Source: CAZJLP01 sp964546955 (GTDB lineage: Bacteria; Verrucomicrobiota; Verrucomicrobiia; Opitutales; Opitutaceae). From it: a DNA stretch of 25,613 nt. Location: assembly GCA_964546955.1 (NCBI GenBank), contig CAZJLP010000070.1, positions 1 through 25,613 of the forward strand. The letters run 5' to 3'. The translations under genes and the position numbers were made by a program. The notes beneath the pieces are model-generated. The model was not told the origin of the DNA and ran no database searches. It saw only the letters and a program-made list of their open reading frames with translations. Below are positions 5,493 through 14,019 of this stretch, piece after piece; positions within the stretch are counted from its first letter, which is position 1, and every line of letters starts with the position of its first letter.

Positions 5493-8399
5493 TCACCCGA
5501 CTCCCTTCGCTCTCTCCAATAATTCCTGCAGCCGTTCGAGGAGTTGTTCGGTCGTGAAGGGCTTCGGCAGGAAACCCACGAGCGGGTCATTGGCGACGTG
5601 TTTGCGGGCGTCGGCCTCGCTGTAGCCGCTCATGAGGAGCACCGGGAGCGTGTCGCTGAGAACTCGGAGTTCGCGCAGAGTGGCCGGACCGTCGAGTCCC
5701 GGCATCGTCAGATCGAGGAGGACTGCTTTGAATTTGGCGCCATGCGCCAGAGCTAGAGCAAGGGCCTCGTAGCCGTCCGAGGCCATGGCCACGGCGTAGC
5801 CCTGCCGTTCGAGAATGGAGCTTGCGATTTTTCGCACGCTCAATTCGTCGTCTACCACGAGCAAACTATTGCTCTCGCCCGGTGTGAGCACGTGGCGGGC
5901 GATGGGTTTGCCCGGTGCTTTCAACGTTTCCGAGCTTGTGCGCGGAAGCGCCATGCGGAAGGTTGAACCCTGTCCCAGTGTGCTATCGACGAAGAAGGCG
6001 CCGCGATGTGCGCGGACGATGCCAAGCACGGCCGCGAGTCCCAGGCCGCGGCCGGTGAATTTGGTGGTGAAAAACGGATCGAAGATGCGAGCCATAGTCT
6101 CGCCGCTCATGCCCGAGCCATTGTCGTTTACTTCGAGCAGCACATAATCGCCGGACGGAAGATCCTGACCGAGCCGGGCTTCGCGAAACGTTTCGCGCGA
6201 GAGGGTCTGGCGCGTGGTTGAGACACGGATACGACCGGGGGACGAAGCGAGGGCGTCGGACGCATTGATCACGAGATTCATCACGACCTGCCGGATCTGG
6301 GAGGCGTCGGCTTCGACCGGCAGCTGCTCGGGCGAGAGCGCGAATTCCAGTGTCGCATTCTTGCTGATCGAGAAACGCAACAACTGCACAGTGTCGTCGA
6401 CGATTGCGTTGAGGTCGTGAGTTTCCAGCGAGAAGCGGCTTTTTCCCGCGTAGGCCAGCATCTGCCGGCACAAGTCGGCGGCACGGTGCGCGGCGGTTTC
6501 CACCTGGGACAGCGCTTCCGCGGTGCTGGCGGGGTCCTCCCGCGCGAGCGAGGCGTTGCCGATGATGACGGTGAGGAGATTGTTGAAATCGTGGGCGATG
6601 CCGCCGGCGAGGACGCCCAGGCTCTCTAGTTTTTGAGCCTCGAGCATTTTCAACTGTAGCTTCTGTCGCTCCTCGTCGGCCCGTTTTCGCGTGGTGATAT
6701 CCTGGAGCGAGCCATAGAGCCGCGCCACTTTGTCTCCGCGTTTCTCGGCCCGGCCGATCGTGCGCACCCAGATCAGGCGGCTTTTGGCCGTGATCAGTTC
6801 GAGTTCCAATTCGAAGGGAGTGCCCAGGTTCGAGGCGCGTTCGAGCGCGGCTTGCAGCATGGGCAGGCTGCTCGGCGTGTAGAAATTCAGCGCTTCATCC
6901 AGGCTCGGCGGAGGACCGGTCGGCTCCAGGTCGTGCATCCGGAAAGTTTCGCTCGTCCAAAACAGCTTCCCGGCGCGCAGGTCGTATTCCCAGCCTCCGA
7001 TTTCAGCGGCCTGCTGACTTTGGGCGAGAAGGGACTGGCTGCGCGCGAGCTGTTCCTCCGTGTGTTTACGGGCGGTGATGTCGGTGGCGGCGCCGGTGAT
7101 CCGCAGCGCTTTCCCCATGTGATCGCGGGCGACCACCTTTCCCCGATCGAATATCCAGCGCCACGTACCGTCTTTGGCGCGAAGCCGATACTCGGCGCGT
7201 CCATGTCCCTGATGGACGATTTGCTGAGGTCCGCCATGATCGAACGGACCCCGATCGTCGGGGTGCAGAAAAGCCCTCAGCGCGTCAATTTGGGGCGGGA
7301 TGTCTTCCGGTTTTACGCCGAGGATTTCGGCCCAGCGTTCGCTGCGTTCGACTCGTCCGCTCGTGACGTCCCAATCCCAAAAGGCGTCGAGACTTCCCTC
7401 GAGCGAAAGGGTAAGGCGCTCTTCGCTGCGTTTGAGGGCCTCCGTCTGTTTCTGCAGGTCCGCCACCAGGCGTCGCTGCCGCCAGAAAGCGAACCCAAGG
7501 ACGAGAAGAACGAAGGTTGCCGGCAGCAGGTAAGGTTGGATGTCTTGCCAGCGCAGGCGCCGAGCCTCGATCGGTCCGAGCCACTTTTCGTACAACGCGT
7601 CGAAGGTGCCGTCTAGGCGCGTGCGGTGCAGGCCGAGATTCACCTGAGCGAGCAACGCGGCGTTGCCGTCCTGGACCGCCATGTGCATCACGTATGACAA
7701 ATCGCTCAGTGCCAAGGGGGACGCTTCGATGTTTTTGAGTTTCTCGTCGCGAATCAGTTTTTGTCCGATCACCTTGATGCTGATCACGGCGTCGACCCGG
7801 CCCTGGCTGAGGAGGCGCAGCCCTTCTAGAAGGGAGTGGGTGAAAACAAAGTTGTCCGTCACGTTGCGCGAGCGGAGGTACGTGTGGGGCACGCTTTCGC
7901 GAACCACTGGAATTTGGAGCCCCTTCAAGTCGGACAACTGCTTGGGCGGCTTGCGGCCTTTTCTGACGAAGACCGCGGCGTCCAGTTTTACGTGAGGAAT
8001 TGAATAGTCGAGAAACGCTTCGCGTTCGGGCAGGTAGGCCACGTTCGCCAGGACGTCGAGTTTTCCGGCCCGGAACTGCTCCATCACATCATGCCACGGA
8101 AGGGCTTTCAGTTCGACGGCAAACCCGCGGTCGCGCGCGACCGCTTCGATCAGATCGACCGCGAAGCCGACGGGCTTGCCATTGGAATCGAGTGAAGAGA
8201 AGAAGGTCGCGTTGTGTTCCAGTCCGACGCGCAGGGTGCGACGCGTTCCGGGGTCGACCGCCTCTTGTCCGCGCAAAACCAGTGACTGCGCACAGAGAAA
8301 AAGTCCCCACACCAACGTCGCTCGGAAGCAGAGGCGACAGAGAGCTGGTGGCGCACCCGGTGAAAGATGCGAGGAAGATGAAAAGGGCTGGGAACTCAC
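5493..8399 (-). CDS. Hybrid sensor histidine kinase with periplasmic solute-binding domain, two PAS domains and a receiver
   Basis: The 968-residue protein has a signal-like stretch (about 25-44), a family-3 solute-binding domain (about 55-275; RTLRVGLEHN to YEKWLGPIE), and a transmembrane helix (about 289-306). PAS 1 spans about 325-445 and PAS 2 about 460-575, each closed by a PAC segment ending DIT. HisKA carries His603 in GGIAHDFNNLL. The HATPase has NLVINASDA (708-716), NDNGSGM and GRGLGLAAV. A C-terminal receiver (about 845-962) carries Asp896 in LLDLTMPG and Lys946 in LPKPF. It probably senses a small periplasmic ligand, perhaps an amino acid, and relays phosphate to its own receiver. 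No separate response regulator lies nearby. The start is GTG at 8399; no ATG precedes the signal region. Its ligand and output cannot be read from the sequence. Confidence 0.93.
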   Translation of the reverse strand: MSSQPFSSSSHLSPGAPPALCRLCFRATLVWGLFLCAQSLVLRGQEAVDPGTRRTLRVGLEHNATFFSSLDSNGKPVGFAVDLIEAVARDRGFAVELKALPWHDVMEQFRAGKLDVLANVAYLPEREAFLDYSIPHVKLDAAVFVRKGRKPPKQLSDLKGLQIPVVRESVPHTYLRSRNVTDNFVFTHSLLEGLRLLSQGRVDAVISIKVIGQKLIRDEKLKNIEASPLALSDLSYVMHMAVQDGNAALLAQVNLGLHRTRLDGTFDALYEKWLGPIEARRLRWQDIQPYLLPATFVLLVLGFAFWRQRRLVADLQKQTEALKRSEERLTLSLEGSLDAFWDWDVTSGRVERSERWAEILGVKPEDIPPQIDALRAFLHPDDRGPFDHGGPQQIVHQGHGRAEYRLRAKDGTWRWIFDRGKVVARDHMGKALRITGAATDITARKHTEEQLARSQSLLAQSQQAAEIGGWEYDLRAGKLFWTSETFRMHDLEPTGPPPSLDEALNFYTPSSLPMLQAALERASNLGTPFELELELITAKSRLIWVRTIGRAEKRGDKVARLYGSLQDITTRKRADEERQKLQLKMLEAQKLESLGVLAGGIAHDFNNLLTVIIGNASLAREDPASTAEALSQVETAAHRAADLCRQMLAYAGKSRFSLETHDLNAIVDDTVQLLRFSISKNATLEFALSPEQLPVEADASQIRQVVMNLVINASDALASSPGRIRVSTTRQTLSRETFREARLGQDLPSGDYVLLEVNDNGSGMSGETMARIFDPFFTTKFTGRGLGLAAVLGIVRAHRGAFFVDSTLGQGSTFRMALPRTSSETLKAPGKPIARHVLTPGESNSLLVVDDELSVRKIASSILERQGYAVAMASDGYEALALALAHGAKFKAVLLDLTMPGLDGPATLRELRVLSDTLPVLLMSGYSEADARKHVANDPLVGFLPKPFTTEQLLERLQELLERAKGVG

Positions 8400-8677
8400 T
8401 TTGGCAGCCCGTCGGTCGACAGGGCAGTGCAGGCCGAGTTCAGCGCAAAAGAGGGGTGGCGGGCAATCCCATCCGCGTAGGGCTCACTCCTCAGCGAGCG
8501 GCGGGAGTCACCCACGACGGCCGGTGTGGGACTGGATATAAGCGTGTGAGCGACAAGGCTGTACTGTAAAGTCAAACTCTGACTGTGCCGTCCGCCTCGA
8601 TGTCGCGCGGCGGGCGCGGACCGGTTGAGCAGTGGGCCGAGCACATCGCTGTCTCGACCTCGATTTTGGCCGGGGCT

Positions 8678-8707
8678 GCGGGTTCGCGGCGAGCGCCGCG
8701 GACCCGC
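8678..8707. repeat. Inverted repeat, 13-bp stem with GAGC loop
   Basis: GCGGGTTCGCGGC (8678-8690) pairs with 8695-8707 with one mismatch. It is the second of two tandem hairpins downstream of the small unknown gene on the minus strand. No T run follows in that direction. Confidence 0.7.
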
Positions 8708-8714
8708 TGCTGGA

Positions 8715-8741
8715 GTTCAACCAGCACGATGCTGGTTGAAC
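8715..8741 (-). terminator. Perfect 12-bp hairpin just after the small unknown gene
   Basis: GTTCAACCAGCA (8715-8726) and TGCTGGTTGAAC (8730-8741) are perfectly complementary around a 3-nt loop. The structure starts 8 bases after the stop codon of the gene at 8750-9151. The position suggests a 3' end or RNA-stabilising structure, but there is no T run, so the terminator role is a guess. Confidence 0.5.
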
Positions 8742-8749
8742 GGGATAGC

Positions 8750-9151
8750 TTATCGACCCTTCTTCTTGGGGCGACCGCCGTTGCGGCTGTAATCGACGAT
8801 CTTTTGACCGCCGGTTTGCAACAGCTTCAGAGCTGCCGCGCGCAATTCGTCGGCATGATCGCCACTTGCTTTCGGGAGCAGTGAGGCCATCCGGATGATG
8901 GCCGACGCGATCATAGCATCGCGCAGGCCTGGAATGGGATCTGTATGCGGCCCGCGGGATCCAGTCAGCACGACCGGGATCGGGGGCACGATATTCCCGA
9001 GCGCGGCGCTGAATCCGGCGACGCTTTTTTCGGCTCCGCCGCTCACGCTCCGCTCTCCGGAGTCGCTCAGTCCGGCAAAGCCGTTGAGTTCGCCTGCGAA
9101 CGAGGCAAACGAGTTTTCTACGCATTCGGGTGGGTAATCGTTTTCGGGCAT
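8750..9151 (-). CDS. Small unknown protein downstream of the Ser/Thr kinase
   Basis: I do not recognise this 133-residue protein. It starts MPENDYPPECVENSFASFAG and has a low-complexity Gly/Ser/Ala-rich first half without a convincing signal peptide. A segment around 72-115 looks helical (GLRDAMIASAIIRMASLL and ELRAAALKLLQTGG). The very basic tail ends NGGRPKKKGR. It begins 39 bases after the kinase stop codon on the same strand, so it is probably in the same transcript as the kinase and may be a partner or substrate of it. That is inference from position only. A perfect hairpin follows its stop codon. Translation is supported by the uninterrupted frame and gene spacing, not by homology. Confidence 0.65.
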   Translation of the reverse strand: MPENDYPPECVENSFASFAGELNGFAGLSDSGERSVSGGAEKSVAGFSAALGNIVPPIPVVLTGSRGPHTDPIPGLRDAMIASAIIRMASLLPKASGDHADELRAAALKLLQTGGQKIVDYSRNGGRPKKKGR

Positions 9152-9190
9152 ATCGGTGTGTGTATTTGTGGTTGTAACTGCGCTTGGAGG

Positions 9191-12100
9191 TTACCAGGCG
9201 AGATGGAGGGAAGATAATTTTTCTTGGAGTTTGCGAATATTCCAGATCCTGACGGAGCAGTCTTCGCCCTGCGCCGCCAAAAAACGGCTGTCGGGAGAAA
9301 ACTTTATACGGTATTTCTGGTTGCTGAGAATCCTTGATTCGAGAACGGCGACGATGCGATAGGATCCCGTTTGCAGCAGGAATATTTGGTCACCTACGCT
9401 CAGCGCCAACAGTTGTTTGTCCGGAGAAAATGCCGCTGTATTGACCAGCATCGGATTGATTTCGCCAGGTAGCGTGGGTCCGCGCGTCCAAGTGGCAGCG
9501 TCCCAAAGGATACATCCTCGATTTCCGATTGTGATCAAGAGGTCTCCATCCGGGCTTCCGAAAAGGATCGTGGCGGTGCCGCTAGCAAGTTCTGCGACCA
9601 TCTTTAAAGGATTCTCGGTCCAAATCCTTGTGACGTCCTCCCCCTTTGTGGAATAGCTGGTGGCGATCCACTTTCTCTTTGGGTGAACCAGGACGTCCCA
9701 TACTTCGCTCTGGTTCTTCAGTTCGAGCAACGGCTCCGTTGCGTGGGGAAGAATTCGTACACTCCGATGCTCGATTGAAGTCAGGCTCAGCGAACTGGCC
9801 GGACCAGCGCTGTTTGAGCCAAAAATATACCCCGCGCTCGTTTCCAGCTGCCGCACTAACGTAAGCTGGGGCGTTTTTCCCAATGAAAGGCTGTACTCGG
9901 CGGCCGGAGACGCCCGGCTTGCGATAAAAAGTACGCTTTGGTCCTGCCCAAACCGAACTGTCTTCTCTTTGGCATCGATCGGAAATGACTGAAGGTGGCG
10001 CCCACCGACCGCATTCCATATATCAATGCTGCGATAGCTGGCAGTCGCGAGAAGTGAGCCGTCAGGAGAGAAATCCAGACTGCTCACCAAAGTCGCGTAG
10101 TTGGGCGACTCGAAGGGTGCGGTGGCCTCCAGGATCTTGTCGCGGTCCGAGAGTTCCAGGACAATTGCATCGGTTACAAAATCCGTGCCGGAAAGGTGCC
10201 GGTCGTCGCGCGAAAACCTCATGGTCGGCTCCGATCCATAGCCCATCAGGGCGACGTGCTCCGAACGCGTGTGAAGATCCCAGAGCCGGATTGATTTGTC
10301 GCGCGAAGTCGATGCGAGCAGGTCGCCAGAGTGGTCGAAAAGAACCTGGGTTACGTCTTGGCGGTGACCGTTCAAAGAGTGGGCCGTGACTCCATTGTGG
10401 CTGTGAATCAAATGAATTGAGTATCCCTGCGTGCCGGCGGCGATCGTGCGTCCATGTGGACTCCAAGCGAGGCTCCGCGCCTGTGAATCCAGGGTGGTTC
10501 GCCATCTTAGGAGCGGATTTGGCTCCACTTCCCAGCATTCTAGCGCGGTGGTCGTATGGTCCGATAGAACCACGCTCTTTCCGTCCGGACTGAAGGTGAG
10601 CGCGCTTACCTGCAGTTTGGTCGGGATAGTCACTATAGACTTCCAGTCCTGCGTATCCACAATCGAGACACCTTCTGCCTGGGCGCTGAAGGCGAACCGG
10701 CTCTCGTCTGGCGAAAAGCCATAGTCGAATGTTCGCCAGTCCAGCCTCCCGGCGAGGGAGGCGGTCGGAAATGAGGCACGCAACGATCTCGTCGCCAGAT
10801 CCCAAACAAGAAACGTGTCGTTGTCCGCGCGTCCTGCGATGAATTTTCGGCCGGCCCGACTGACCGATTGCAGCCCTTGTTTGGAGCCCGGCAACAAAAA
10901 GAGTCGTTTGCGCCCGGGGAATGTCATCGCCTCGACGTCCCCCGCGACGGTTGCGACGAAGACCCATTGAAGATCGTCGCTGAAGGAAAGCGGCTGTTTG
11001 CGGGGCGATTCTCGCACGGTTTGCTTCGCCGCGATCCGCAGATCCATGAGCGTCAGGGCGGAAATGGCTTCGTTCCGCAGCTCAAGAGTCGGTTGAATCT
11101 TTGCCGCCTGTGAGATCGCGTCCAGCGCGTCGAACCTCTGACGGGCTTGTCCGGTCAGCTGAGAGGCGCGCGATTGAGCGAGCCGCGACGCGTAGACTTC
11201 CTGCCGTTGAATCCGCAACGAGAGGGTCAATACGACCGTGCTGATCGCGAGCACGAGCACGACCGAGGCCATGAGCGATGCTGGCAGTGGATTTCGCTTG
11301 GCCCAGCGCCAGAGTTGTTCCGCGGCGTTGACGGGGCGGGCATTGATGGTGCGTCCCGCGAGCCAGTTTTCGATGTCGTCGGCGAAAGCGCCCGCGGTGG
11401 GATAACGCGCCGCGGGTTCGCGCTGCAGTGCTTTCAGACAGATCGTCTCCAAATCGCGCGGCACGTTGTTGACGAGCGAAGAGGGCCGAGCCGGCGTGTT
11501 TTCGGAGGCTTGGCGGAGCGTCTCGATGATCGATTGGCCGACGAAGGGGGGCCGCCCGGTGAGGAGTTCGTAAAGGATCGCGCCCAGGCTGTAGATGTCG
11601 ACCGCGGTGGTGAGGCCCTTGGTGCCGGAGGCCTGCTCGGGCGCGATGTAGTGAGGCGTTCCCAGCACGGCCGCAGTGACGGTGAGGTTGCGGTCGTCCT
11701 CCAGCCATTTGGCCAAGCCGAAGTCGCAAACATAAGGTTCTCCGACCGAATCCAGCAAAATATTACCTGGCTTGAGGTCGCGGTGAAGAATGCCGCGTTC
11801 GTGCGCGTGATGAACGCCGCGCGCGACCTTCGCGAGCAGCGCTGCCGCCTCCCTCGGCCGCGACAGAAAATCGCCGAGGCGGTGGGCGAGGCTTCCGCCC
11901 GTCGTCAGCTTCATGCTGAAGAACGGAACCGTATTGTATTCGCCGACTTCGTGGATCGGCAGGACGTGCGGGTGATCGAGGCTCGTGACCGCGCGCACTT
12001 CCGCGCGAAAGCGCTGCACTAAATCGGGCACGGTCAGGTGCTGGGACTGCAGCACTTTGACCGCGACAATCCGCTCCGTGCTGAGATCGCGCGCGCGGTA

Positions 12101-12331
12101 GACTACGCCCATGCCGCCGCGACCGATCTCCTCGAGCAGATCGAAGTGCGAAAACTTGCGTGTCGTTTCGCGCAGCTCAACGACCTCGGTGTCTTCCCAA
12201 AAGGCGAGAGCATCTTCGCTCTCGTCGCCGTTTAAGGTGTTCGCCAGGAGGCAACCTGGGCACAACCCGTCCAGTTTATCCGAAGCAAAGACCAGTCCGC
12301 AGCGGTTGCACGTGCGCTCGACCTTCGTCAT
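9191..12331 (-). CDS. Membrane Ser/Thr protein kinase with N-terminal zinc ribbon and C-terminal WD40 repeats
   Basis: The 1046-residue protein starts with a CxxC-x12-CxxC zinc ribbon (Cys8, 11, 24, 27). A complete Hanks-type kinase domain (about 62-325) follows: glycine loop GRGGMGVVYRA (70-80), Lys92 in VAVKVL, HRDLKPGN with Asp185, DFG at 203-205, and GTPHYIAPEQ. One transmembrane helix (about 350-371) separates it from a long C-terminal WD40-type propeller region. The clearest blade is DVTQVLFDHSGDLLASTSRD, followed by KSIRLWDL; the last one ends DCSVRIWNIRK. The kinase should be cytoplasmic and active, with the repeats on the other side of the membrane. The ECF-type sigma gene lies 185 bases upstream and the small unknown gene 39 bases downstream on the same strand, an arrangement typical of Planctomycetes/Verrucomicrobia signalling cassettes. 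Substrates are unknown. Confidence 0.94.
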   Translation of the reverse strand: MTKVERTCNRCGLVFASDKLDGLCPGCLLANTLNGDESEDALAFWEDTEVVELRETTRKFSHFDLLEEIGRGGMGVVYRARDLSTERIVAVKVLQSQHLTVPDLVQRFRAEVRAVTSLDHPHVLPIHEVGEYNTVPFFSMKLTTGGSLAHRLGDFLSRPREAAALLAKVARGVHHAHERGILHRDLKPGNILLDSVGEPYVCDFGLAKWLEDDRNLTVTAAVLGTPHYIAPEQASGTKGLTTAVDIYSLGAILYELLTGRPPFVGQSIIETLRQASENTPARPSSLVNNVPRDLETICLKALQREPAARYPTAGAFADDIENWLAGRTINARPVNAAEQLWRWAKRNPLPASLMASVVLVLAISTVVLTLSLRIQRQEVYASRLAQSRASQLTGQARQRFDALDAISQAAKIQPTLELRNEAISALTLMDLRIAAKQTVRESPRKQPLSFSDDLQWVFVATVAGDVEAMTFPGRKRLFLLPGSKQGLQSVSRAGRKFIAGRADNDTFLVWDLATRSLRASFPTASLAGRLDWRTFDYGFSPDESRFAFSAQAEGVSIVDTQDWKSIVTIPTKLQVSALTFSPDGKSVVLSDHTTTALECWEVEPNPLLRWRTTLDSQARSLAWSPHGRTIAAGTQGYSIHLIHSHNGVTAHSLNGHRQDVTQVLFDHSGDLLASTSRDKSIRLWDLHTRSEHVALMGYGSEPTMRFSRDDRHLSGTDFVTDAIVLELSDRDKILEATAPFESPNYATLVSSLDFSPDGSLLATASYRSIDIWNAVGGRHLQSFPIDAKEKTVRFGQDQSVLFIASRASPAAEYSLSLGKTPQLTLVRQLETSAGYIFGSNSAGPASSLSLTSIEHRSVRILPHATEPLLELKNQSEVWDVLVHPKRKWIATSYSTKGEDVTRIWTENPLKMVAELASGTATILFGSPDGDLLITIGNRGCILWDAATWTRGPTLPGEINPMLVNTAAFSPDKQLLALSVGDQIFLLQTGSYRIVAVLESRILSNQKYRIKFSPDSRFLAAQGEDCSVRIWNIRKLQEKLSSLHLAW

Positions 12332-12438
12332 GGGGTGGGAGGGAACACCGCTGGGAAATCAACAATTACGAGGTGAAACCGCTTGAAAGTGCAGTGCGGA
12401 GCTGGGCAGAAGGGAACGCTAATCCAGGCTAATGATCA

Positions 12439-12482
12439 CTAATCTCGGAAGTGCCGACCTGATTATCATGAGCGGAGATTAG
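12439..12482. repeat. Inverted repeat between the sigma factor and kinase genes
   Basis: CTAATCTC (12439-12446) is complementary to GAGATTAG (12475-12482). Flanking TGATC (12434-12438) and GATCA (12487-12491) extend the symmetry with a small bulge. It lies 35 bases after the stop of the sigma factor gene on the minus strand. It may be an attenuating 3' structure or a binding site ahead of the kinase gene. There is no clear T run. Confidence 0.5.
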
Positions 12483-12516
12483 CGAGGATCAGCGTTTTGG
12501 TTCAACGAGACCGGCG

Positions 12517-13389
12517 TCAACTGCGGGCGACCAGCGCGGCGCGGAGGTGGCGCATTTCCTCGTCGATCTGATCGGGCGAATCGACCGTTTTGGCCACCTC
12601 GCGGCGCAAATGCAGCCGGAAATCGTGCCGAAGACGGTGGACGCCGGTGCGCACGGCGCCGGCGCTCAAGCCAAGCTTCGCGGCGGTCTGCTCGTAGGCT
12701 CCGGCGGGTTGATCGCCCAGCAAATAGGGCTTCAGCGCTTGGAAGATGTCGTTCTTGCCGCGCTTCTTGAAATCCTCTTCCAGGTGCGTGATGGCGACTT
12801 CGACTGCGGCCACGGCCCATTCGCGTTCGAATACCGCTTCTGCCGGCTGTTTGGGCGTGCCGCTGTTGGTGAACTTGATTTCCGCGTCGTCGTCGTCCAG
12901 GGACACAAAATGCATGCCGCCGCCGCGCTTCTGCGCATTTTCGCGGGTATGTTCGCTGGCCATGTGGTTTTGGAGGGACGCCAGCAGATAGCTGCGGAAT
13001 TTCCCCTTGTGCGGGTCTACACGGGAGAGCGATTTGCTTTCGATCAGGCTGAGAAAAAAGCCCTGAATCAGATCCTGTGCACGGTGATGATCATAGCCAC
13101 GGCGGCGAGCGAAAGAGTAGAGCGGTTGCCAATACGTTTTGCAAAGCTCCGCCAGGGCGTTGCGCGCGCCAGGCGCCTGGGTTTGGGCCGAGGCGAGAAC
13201 CACACTCCAACGCGTGGGTTCAAACCACGCGGGGGTAGAGGTGGCGGCGGGAGGCGGATTGTTTTCCACGCGTACAACTTTGGAAGGTTGGCGGTCCAAT
13301 GTCGATAAACGACTTGGGCGATGCGTGGGGGAGGCGGCCGAGGGCGGCGGGAAGTCGGCCAGGCAGGAAACAGTAGCGACAGCGGACAT
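12517..13389 (-). CDS. ECF-type RNA polymerase sigma factor linked to a Ser/Thr kinase
   Basis: The 290-residue protein has a sigma-2 region (about 55-150) with FEPTRWSVVLAS, CKTYWQPLYSFARRRGYD, AQDLIQGFFLSLIE and GKFRSYLLASLQNHMASEH. A middle region contains acidic DDDDAEIKF. A sigma-4 HTH (about 233-262) reads EQTAAKLGLSAGAVRTGVHR. The TRW start and the QDLIQGFF signature are typical of the large ECF-like group in Planctomycetes and Verrucomicrobia that sits beside Ser/Thr kinases and is thought to be controlled by phosphorylation rather than by an anti-sigma factor. No anti-sigma gene is present here. The ATG at 13389 gives about 50 Pro/Ser-rich residues before the conserved part; I see no better ATG or GTG, but a later start is possible. 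It is first in a minus-strand block with the kinase. Confidence 0.9.
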   Translation of the reverse strand: MSAVATVSCLADFPPPSAASPTHRPSRLSTLDRQPSKVVRVENNPPPAATSTPAWFEPTRWSVVLASAQTQAPGARNALAELCKTYWQPLYSFARRRGYDHHRAQDLIQGFFLSLIESKSLSRVDPHKGKFRSYLLASLQNHMASEHTRENAQKRGGGMHFVSLDDDDAEIKFTNSGTPKQPAEAVFEREWAVAAVEVAITHLEEDFKKRGKNDIFQALKPYLLGDQPAGAYEQTAAKLGLSAGAVRTGVHRLRHDFRLHLRREVAKTVDSPDQIDEEMRHLRAALVARS

Positions 13390-14019
13390 GTTGGGACGGG
13401 CTAAGGTAATCGGGACGGAGCGGGGAAGCGCAGCCGGGAGGGGCGGATACGCGGAGACGGCAGGCGAGCGGGTCGGCGCCTACACGCAGGGTAGCCCGAG
13501 TCGTGGAGAACGAGGCATGGCGTGCGAACGAGACTGCGATGACGTGCGTGGAGGTTGCGCCCGCCTTCGAAACGATACAGGATCGTAACGAAAGCGGGCG
13601 GTTCGGAAACGTCCGAGTTCCTTGGCCAACGATACGCTGCATCGCCACGGGTAAGCGGGCAATGCATCGAGCCGCGGGAAATGGACGTGATTTCCACACA
13701 TTGCCCATGAATACGAATTCGCCGCCGCCGTGTTACAGGTTTTCTGGCACGATGGAAACGCGTCCATGCAAACGACTAACACCACGTGGTGGCCCGGGGT
13801 GAAAAGCTTTTGAGCGGGGAGTTGCTGAGAGCGGAAATCCAGAGCTGAGCGCTAGCCTCTCAAGGCGCCGAGTTGGCCTCGTTTGTCTTGTCATCCCCGA
13901 GCGAAGCGAAGGATCCCCGTTCGATCGTGCCGACGCAGTCTAGCTGGATCCTTCGCTTCGCTCGAGGATGACACTCCTTCTTTCGATCCCGGGAGCTACA
14001 ATTTCTAAGACGCCTAGCC
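13390..14019. other. 630-base intergenic region with two palindromic structures
   Basis: No frame here looks like a protein family. The half next to the sigma gene probably holds its promoter and leader, including an imperfect hairpin (13559-13576 with 13582-13599, three mismatches, loop ACAGG) about 170 bases upstream of the start. CACCACGTGGTG at 13780-13791 is a perfect 12-base palindrome. A 28-bp-arm inverted repeat occupies 13889-13973. I found no tRNA or rRNA. A small RNA cannot be excluded. Confidence 0.55.
13889..13973. repeat. REP-like inverted repeat with GGATCCTTCGCTTCGCTCG arms
   Basis: Arms at 13889-13916 and 13946-13973 are complementary over 28 bp with one mismatch, around a 29-base spacer. 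The core GAGCGAAGCGAAGGATCC looks like the REP-type intergenic palindromes seen in many GC-rich genomes. It lies 46 bases beyond the stop of the dehydrogenase gene on the minus strand and might protect or end that transcript. No second copy is in the window. Confidence 0.85.

Larger units (their letters stand above)
8400..8749. other. Intergenic region between the small unknown gene and the hybrid kinase gene
   Basis: These 350 bases hold two adjacent hairpins (8678-8707 and 8715-8741, listed separately) and the presumed upstream region of the hybrid kinase gene on the minus strand. I found no convincing gene or promoter with correctly spaced boxes. Open frames here have no family-like features. 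Confidence 0.5.

Noticed and set aside
13210..13230. GGTTCAAACC resembling a tRNA T-arm
   Set aside because: It lies in the sigma factor coding sequence and there is no acceptor stem or anticodon arm around it. No tRNA gene was found in the window.
13139..13802. Several 90-160 codon open frames around the sigma factor upstream region
   Set aside because: They overlap each other on both strands, have skewed Arg/Pro/Ser composition and no motif. The area contains palindromes and probable promoter DNA.
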